Shown piece by piece: positions 6,094 through 8,076 of a stretch of DNA of 8,076 bases (position 1 is the first letter of the stretch; every line of letters starts with the position of its first letter). The notes under the pieces were generated by a model. That model was given only the letters and a program-made list of their open reading frames with translations. It did no database searches and was not told where the DNA came from. The position numbers and the translations under genes are program-made. This DNA is from a bacterium (GTDB lineage Bacteria; Armatimonadota; Chthonomonadetes; Chthonomonadales; Chthonomonadaceae): the NCBI GenBank assembly GCA_021805405.1, contig JAJZFK010000104.1, positions 1 through 8,076 on the forward strand, in the 5' to 3' direction.

Positions 6094-6350
6094 GACCAAC
6101 AGTTCAAATCCAGCGTGTAAGGCAGCTTGCATTGCAGTATCGAGTCCGCGCCATTTGCAACTCGACTACCCGCCTCGATTAGTCTTTATTCCCAAAATTC
6201 CGGCGTACCAGCTTAGTGACTGTAGGGCAACCTGCTTCTTGACGTACTGTGCAACCCATCCCGACTCAAAACCCGGTGAATGGTGCAGTGCTACGATTGA
6301 TTAGTCCGGGGAATAATTCAAACGTTGCATTCACATACGGTTAGTCTCGA
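6094..6350. other. Intergenic stretch, no gene supported
   Basis: About 250 bp between the tRNA-Arg promoter and the small membrane protein gene. The open plus-strand frame that crosses here also runs through both tRNAs, so it is not a gene. I see no long repeat, RNA structure or convincing promoter. A promoter for the membrane protein gene should lie in the last 100 bp, but no clear -35/-10 pair is visible. Confidence 0.5.
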
Positions 6351-6364
6351 GAAGGATGGTGAAC

Positions 6365-6577
6365 ATGAACTGGAACATTGAAGTAGAGTGCGCACAGAAC
6401 CGACGAAGATCGGCTATTCAATTCCTCGATAAAGTTATTGTAGCTCTTATGGTAGCTATTGTGTTATCAGTTAGCGGGCCAGTCTGCCTTATTCTCTGGC
6501 AGCAGCATGGACCCACCAAGGGCGTAACGGTACAGCCTGCAGTGATGCAGAGTAGCACTACTGCTCGCCATCCGTAA
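6365..6577 (+). CDS. Small single-pass membrane protein, function unknown
   Basis: A 70-residue protein starting at ATG 6365, with GAAGGA (6351-6356) 8 nt upstream; the ATG at 6356 overlaps that site and is less likely. A short charged N-terminus (MNWNIEVECAQNRRR) precedes one hydrophobic segment, about residues 23-46 (VIVALMVAIVLS then PVCLILW), and a short polar tail. The Arg cluster before the helix suggests an N-in, C-out topology. No family is recognised. It converges on rsmA, and the last 20 bp (6558-6577) overlap the rsmA 3' end. It could be a chance frame, but the good ribosome binding site and clear membrane helix favour a real gene. Confidence 0.5.
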   Translation: MNWNIEVECAQNRRRSAIQFLDKVIVALMVAIVLSVSGPVCLILWQQHGPTKGVTVQPAVMQSSTTARHP

Positions 6578-6648
6578 CGGCGATATCCTGCACTGCAGGA
6601 GTTGGCCGCGGCCAGGCGTCCGAAAGGATGGCGTACTCCTGCAGTGAT
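6536..6648. repeat. Three copies of CCTGCAGTG at the converging gene ends
   Basis: CCTGCAGTGAT occurs at 6536-6546 and again at 6638-6648, both in plus orientation, and CACTGCAGGAGT (6591-6602) is the exact inverted copy of ACTCCTGCAGTG (6635-6646), giving 12-bp arms 32 bp apart. The first copy encodes PAV in the small membrane protein and the inverted copy encodes PAV in the RsmA tail. Confidence 0.55.
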
Positions 6649-7487
6649 ATTGTTTCACCGCGTCTTTCTGGGTTTATATTGCAGCGCCTTAGCAGCTCCT
6701 CTAACAAAACACGGTCTTCCATTCCTACTCCCAGGCAGAACGAAGCAGGAGCGCGCATGAGGGCATTGAGAACGGTCTTGCGCCTCTGGCCAAATGCTGC
6801 CCGTACAATGTGAAAGAGCAGTTCTTCATCGTTAACCGGCACAGTACCATGTTCGGAGGGAGTTAGCACCAGAATTGCCGATTTAACGTCGGGTTGCGGC
6901 ATGAAAACGGTGGGAGGAACCTCACCGGCAATGACAGCCTCAGCCTGATACTGTACGAAGACAGAGAGCGACCCATAGTCGTCGGATCCTGCGGCCGCCA
7001 CCACTCTTCGTGCAACCTCTTGCTGCACCAGCAACACAATACGCGCTATTCGCGAACGATGAGCGAGTAGCTTCTCCAGAATGGGCGTGGTGATGTAGTA
7101 AGGGATGTTCGCCGCCACTATTCCCTTTTCGTTTTCAAATGCCTCATCTAGCAGGCGTCCTACGTCCATGTGCATGAAATCAGCAGAAATAGTTTGGACG
7201 TTGGCAAAGGGCGATAACGTCTCTTGAAGCGGTTCTATGAGGCGTGTGTCGATCTCTATTGTTGTGACTTTGCGTGATTGCTGCGAGAGAGCAGACGTTA
7301 AAGCTCCCAGACCCGTTCCTATCTCAATAACTGGAAGATCAGTTTCCATGCGTGCTGCACGAGCAATGCGGTCTCGCGTATTCCTGTCGATGAGGAAGTT
7401 CTGACCCAGGCGTTTTTGAAGCCTTATGTTGCGGTCGCGGAGAATTTGATTGACGTAGGAGGGTGATGTTAAATCTGGAAGTTCTAT
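6558..7487 (-). CDS. rsmA: 16S rRNA (adenine1518/1519-N6)-dimethyltransferase RsmA/KsgA
   Basis: Methylates two adjacent adenines in the 3' hairpin of 16S rRNA with S-adenosylmethionine during small-subunit assembly. Counting from the ATG at 7349: SAM motif I EIGTGLG (9-15), acidic E32 in TIEID, D57 in SADF, motif IV NIPYYI (81-86), then VPPTVFMPQPDVKSAI and a helical C-terminal domain. The conserved N-terminal SAM-binding block KRLGQNFLID is encoded upstream of that ATG, at about 7383-7415, in the same uninterrupted frame. That frame is open from the TGA at 7514-7512 and has no ATG, GTG or TTG before 7349. I place the 5' end at an ATA (7487-7485) that would give (M)ELPDLTSPSYV and 309 residues, but this start is tentative; the ATG-only product would be 263 residues without motif X. 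An ATG at 7500 lies in another frame. Downstream of the 3D-domain gene on the same strand. Confidence 0.92.
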   Translation of the reverse strand: MELPDLTSPSYVNQILRDRNIRLQKRLGQNFLIDRNTRDRIARAARMETDLPVIEIGTGLGALTSALSQQSRKVTTIEIDTRLIEPLQETLSPFANVQTISADFMHMDVGRLLDEAFENEKGIVAANIPYYITTPILEKLLAHRSRIARIVLLVQQEVARRVVAAAGSDDYGSLSVFVQYQAEAVIAGEVPPTVFMPQPDVKSAILVLTPSEHGTVPVNDEELLFHIVRAAFGQRRKTVLNALMRAPASFCLGVGMEDRVLLEELLRRCNINPERRGETISLQEYAILSDAWPRPTPAVQDIAVTDGEQ

Positions 7488-7500
7488 AGCGTGGTACCAT

Positions 7501-7535
7501 CTGCTGGCGGCTCACAAATTGAGAGCCGCCAGCAG
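7501..7535 (-). terminator. Perfect 13-bp hairpin between the 3D-domain gene and rsmA
   Basis: CTGCTGGCGGCTC (7501-7513) pairs perfectly with GAGCCGCCAGCAG (7523-7535) around a 9-nt loop. It starts 6 nt after the 3D-domain stop codon on the minus strand. No T run follows it in either direction, as with the hairpin after the xylanase. It may be a terminator, an mRNA-end protector or an attenuator ahead of rsmA. Confidence 0.7.
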
Positions 7536-7541
7536 TAAGGA

Positions 7542-8076
7542 TTAGTTGAGAATGTGCACACGAACCGGGCCTTTATCGGGTACATGGCTTGCAGGATGAT
7601 TTCTATCCACGCAGAGGTCAATGCGATTGCCCTTAATTGCGCCACCAGTATCTGCCGCAACGGCAAATCCGTAGCCCTCGATAAATAGGCGTGTGCCCAA
7701 CGGAATAACACGGGGATCCACGGCTACGATTCCGTACGTACCGCGCAGGCCAGAGTAAGTTCTCCCATTTACGCCGTAATACTTGGTTGCGATCATGGTA
7801 ATAACTTTGCGGCCAGAAAAATACCCACGAGAGGGAAGCTTGACGGCCATACCAACCTGAATGACTTCTGGGCTAGAATGACGCAGTATACGCAATGATA
7901 TCTGCTTGCGCTCTGCTGGGCCGTTGCTGCTAGGGGTTAGCTGGTATGTTACAAGTTCCAAACCATCCACCCCTGCCTTTATTACGCGGGACGAGCCAAT
8001 GCGCAAGCCGGAGGTATGATGTGTGATGATGCTGAACTTGATGACCTGCTTTACGGTCTCAATCTGGGATGAGGTC
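7542..8076 (-). CDS. G5/3D-domain cell-wall protein, N-terminus outside the window
   Basis: The last 177 residues of a protein of the YabE / stationary-phase survival type. The first 80 or so visible residues (ETVKQVIKFSIITHHTSG, then a KAGVDGLELVTYQL stretch and a VIQVG end) look like a G5 domain, which is thought to bind cell-wall sugars. The C-terminal about 90 residues are a 3D domain, an MltA-like double-psi barrel linked to peptidoglycan cleavage, with its acidic residues in AVDPRVIPLGT, AADTGG and IDLCVD. The frame is open through the right edge, so a signal peptide or membrane anchor is expected outside the window; the TTG at 8006 is internal. It ends in TAA at 7544-7542. Placement upstream of rsmA on the same strand recalls Bacillus yabE-rnmV-ksgA, with rnmV missing here. 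Confidence 0.88.
   Translation of the reverse strand, partial: TSSQIETVKQVIKFSIITHHTSGLRIGSSRVIKAGVDGLELVTYQLTPSSNGPAERKQISLRILRHSSPEVIQVGMAVKLPSRGYFSGRKVITMIATKYYGVNGRTYSGLRGTYGIVAVDPRVIPLGTRLFIEGYGFAVAADTGGAIKGNRIDLCVDRNHPASHVPDKGPVRVHILN

Noticed and set aside
6080..6115. A piece resembling a tRNA T-arm (AGTTCAAATCC) after the tRNA-Arg gene.
   Set aside because: No matching T-stem, acceptor or anticodon arm can be built around it, and part of it is the tRNA-Arg -35 region.
5735..6304. A 189-codon open frame on the plus strand.
   Set aside because: It runs through the CAT tRNA and the antisense of tRNA-Arg; the residues it would encode are simply translated tRNA sequence, and it lacks a ribosome binding site and family-like motifs.
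1..8076. CRISPR array, insertion sequence ends or attachment sites.
   Set aside because: No regularly spaced repeats, transposase or integrase motifs, or long terminal inverted repeats were seen; the tRNA 3' ends are not duplicated nearby.

Overview
This window is about 8 kb of bacterial DNA with mid-range base composition, strong AGGAG/AAAGGAGG ribosome binding sites and TTG/GTG starts at two of the larger genes. The source organism cannot be named. A 3D-domain cell-wall protein next to rsmA on the same strand recalls the yabE-rnmV-ksgA order of Bacillus, which hints at a Firmicutes-like, Armatimonadota-like or other monoderm-related lineage. This is an inference from layout only.

Left part (1-3884, + strand): the end of an aminoglycoside/choline-kinase-fold phosphotransferase (HGD....N and DFD motifs), cut by the window edge, then a 1034-residue fusion of a phospholipase-D-like nuclease domain, an SF2 DExH helicase and a DUF3427-type C-terminus. 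The helicase is a plausible DNA-repair or phage-defence effector and is the best candidate here for an under-described system. Its TTG start at 780 is fixed by an AGGAG 8 nt upstream and by the LPDGLYE N-terminus.

Middle (3885-5690): an AT-richer stretch holding a likely small basic, C-terminally hydrophobic protein on the minus strand (with a 16-bp perfect dyad just upstream of its ribosome binding site) and a doubtful 70-residue minus-strand ORF. A secreted GH10 xylanase follows on the + strand, with an extended -10 box, several small repeats around its promoter and a 13-bp hairpin after its stop codon.

RNA genes (5735-6093): two oppositely oriented tRNAs, one with anticodon CAT (+) and one tRNA-Arg with TCG (-). 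Both have clear sigma70-type promoters with the same GGTACACT -10 block placed 13 nt before the mature 5' end. In the CAT tRNA promoter this block is half of a perfect 8+4+8 dyad. From 6094 to 6350 no gene is supported.

Right part (6352-8076): a small single-pass membrane protein (+) converges and overlaps by 20 bp with rsmA (16S rRNA dimethyladenosine transferase, -). Upstream of rsmA on the same strand is the 3' part of a G5/3D-domain protein that continues past the window. A perfect 13-bp hairpin separates the two. The conserved RsmA N-terminus (LGQNFLID) is encoded upstream of the first ATG in an open frame without any ATG, GTG or TTG codon, so rsmA either uses a rare start codon or carries a frameshift near its 5' end.
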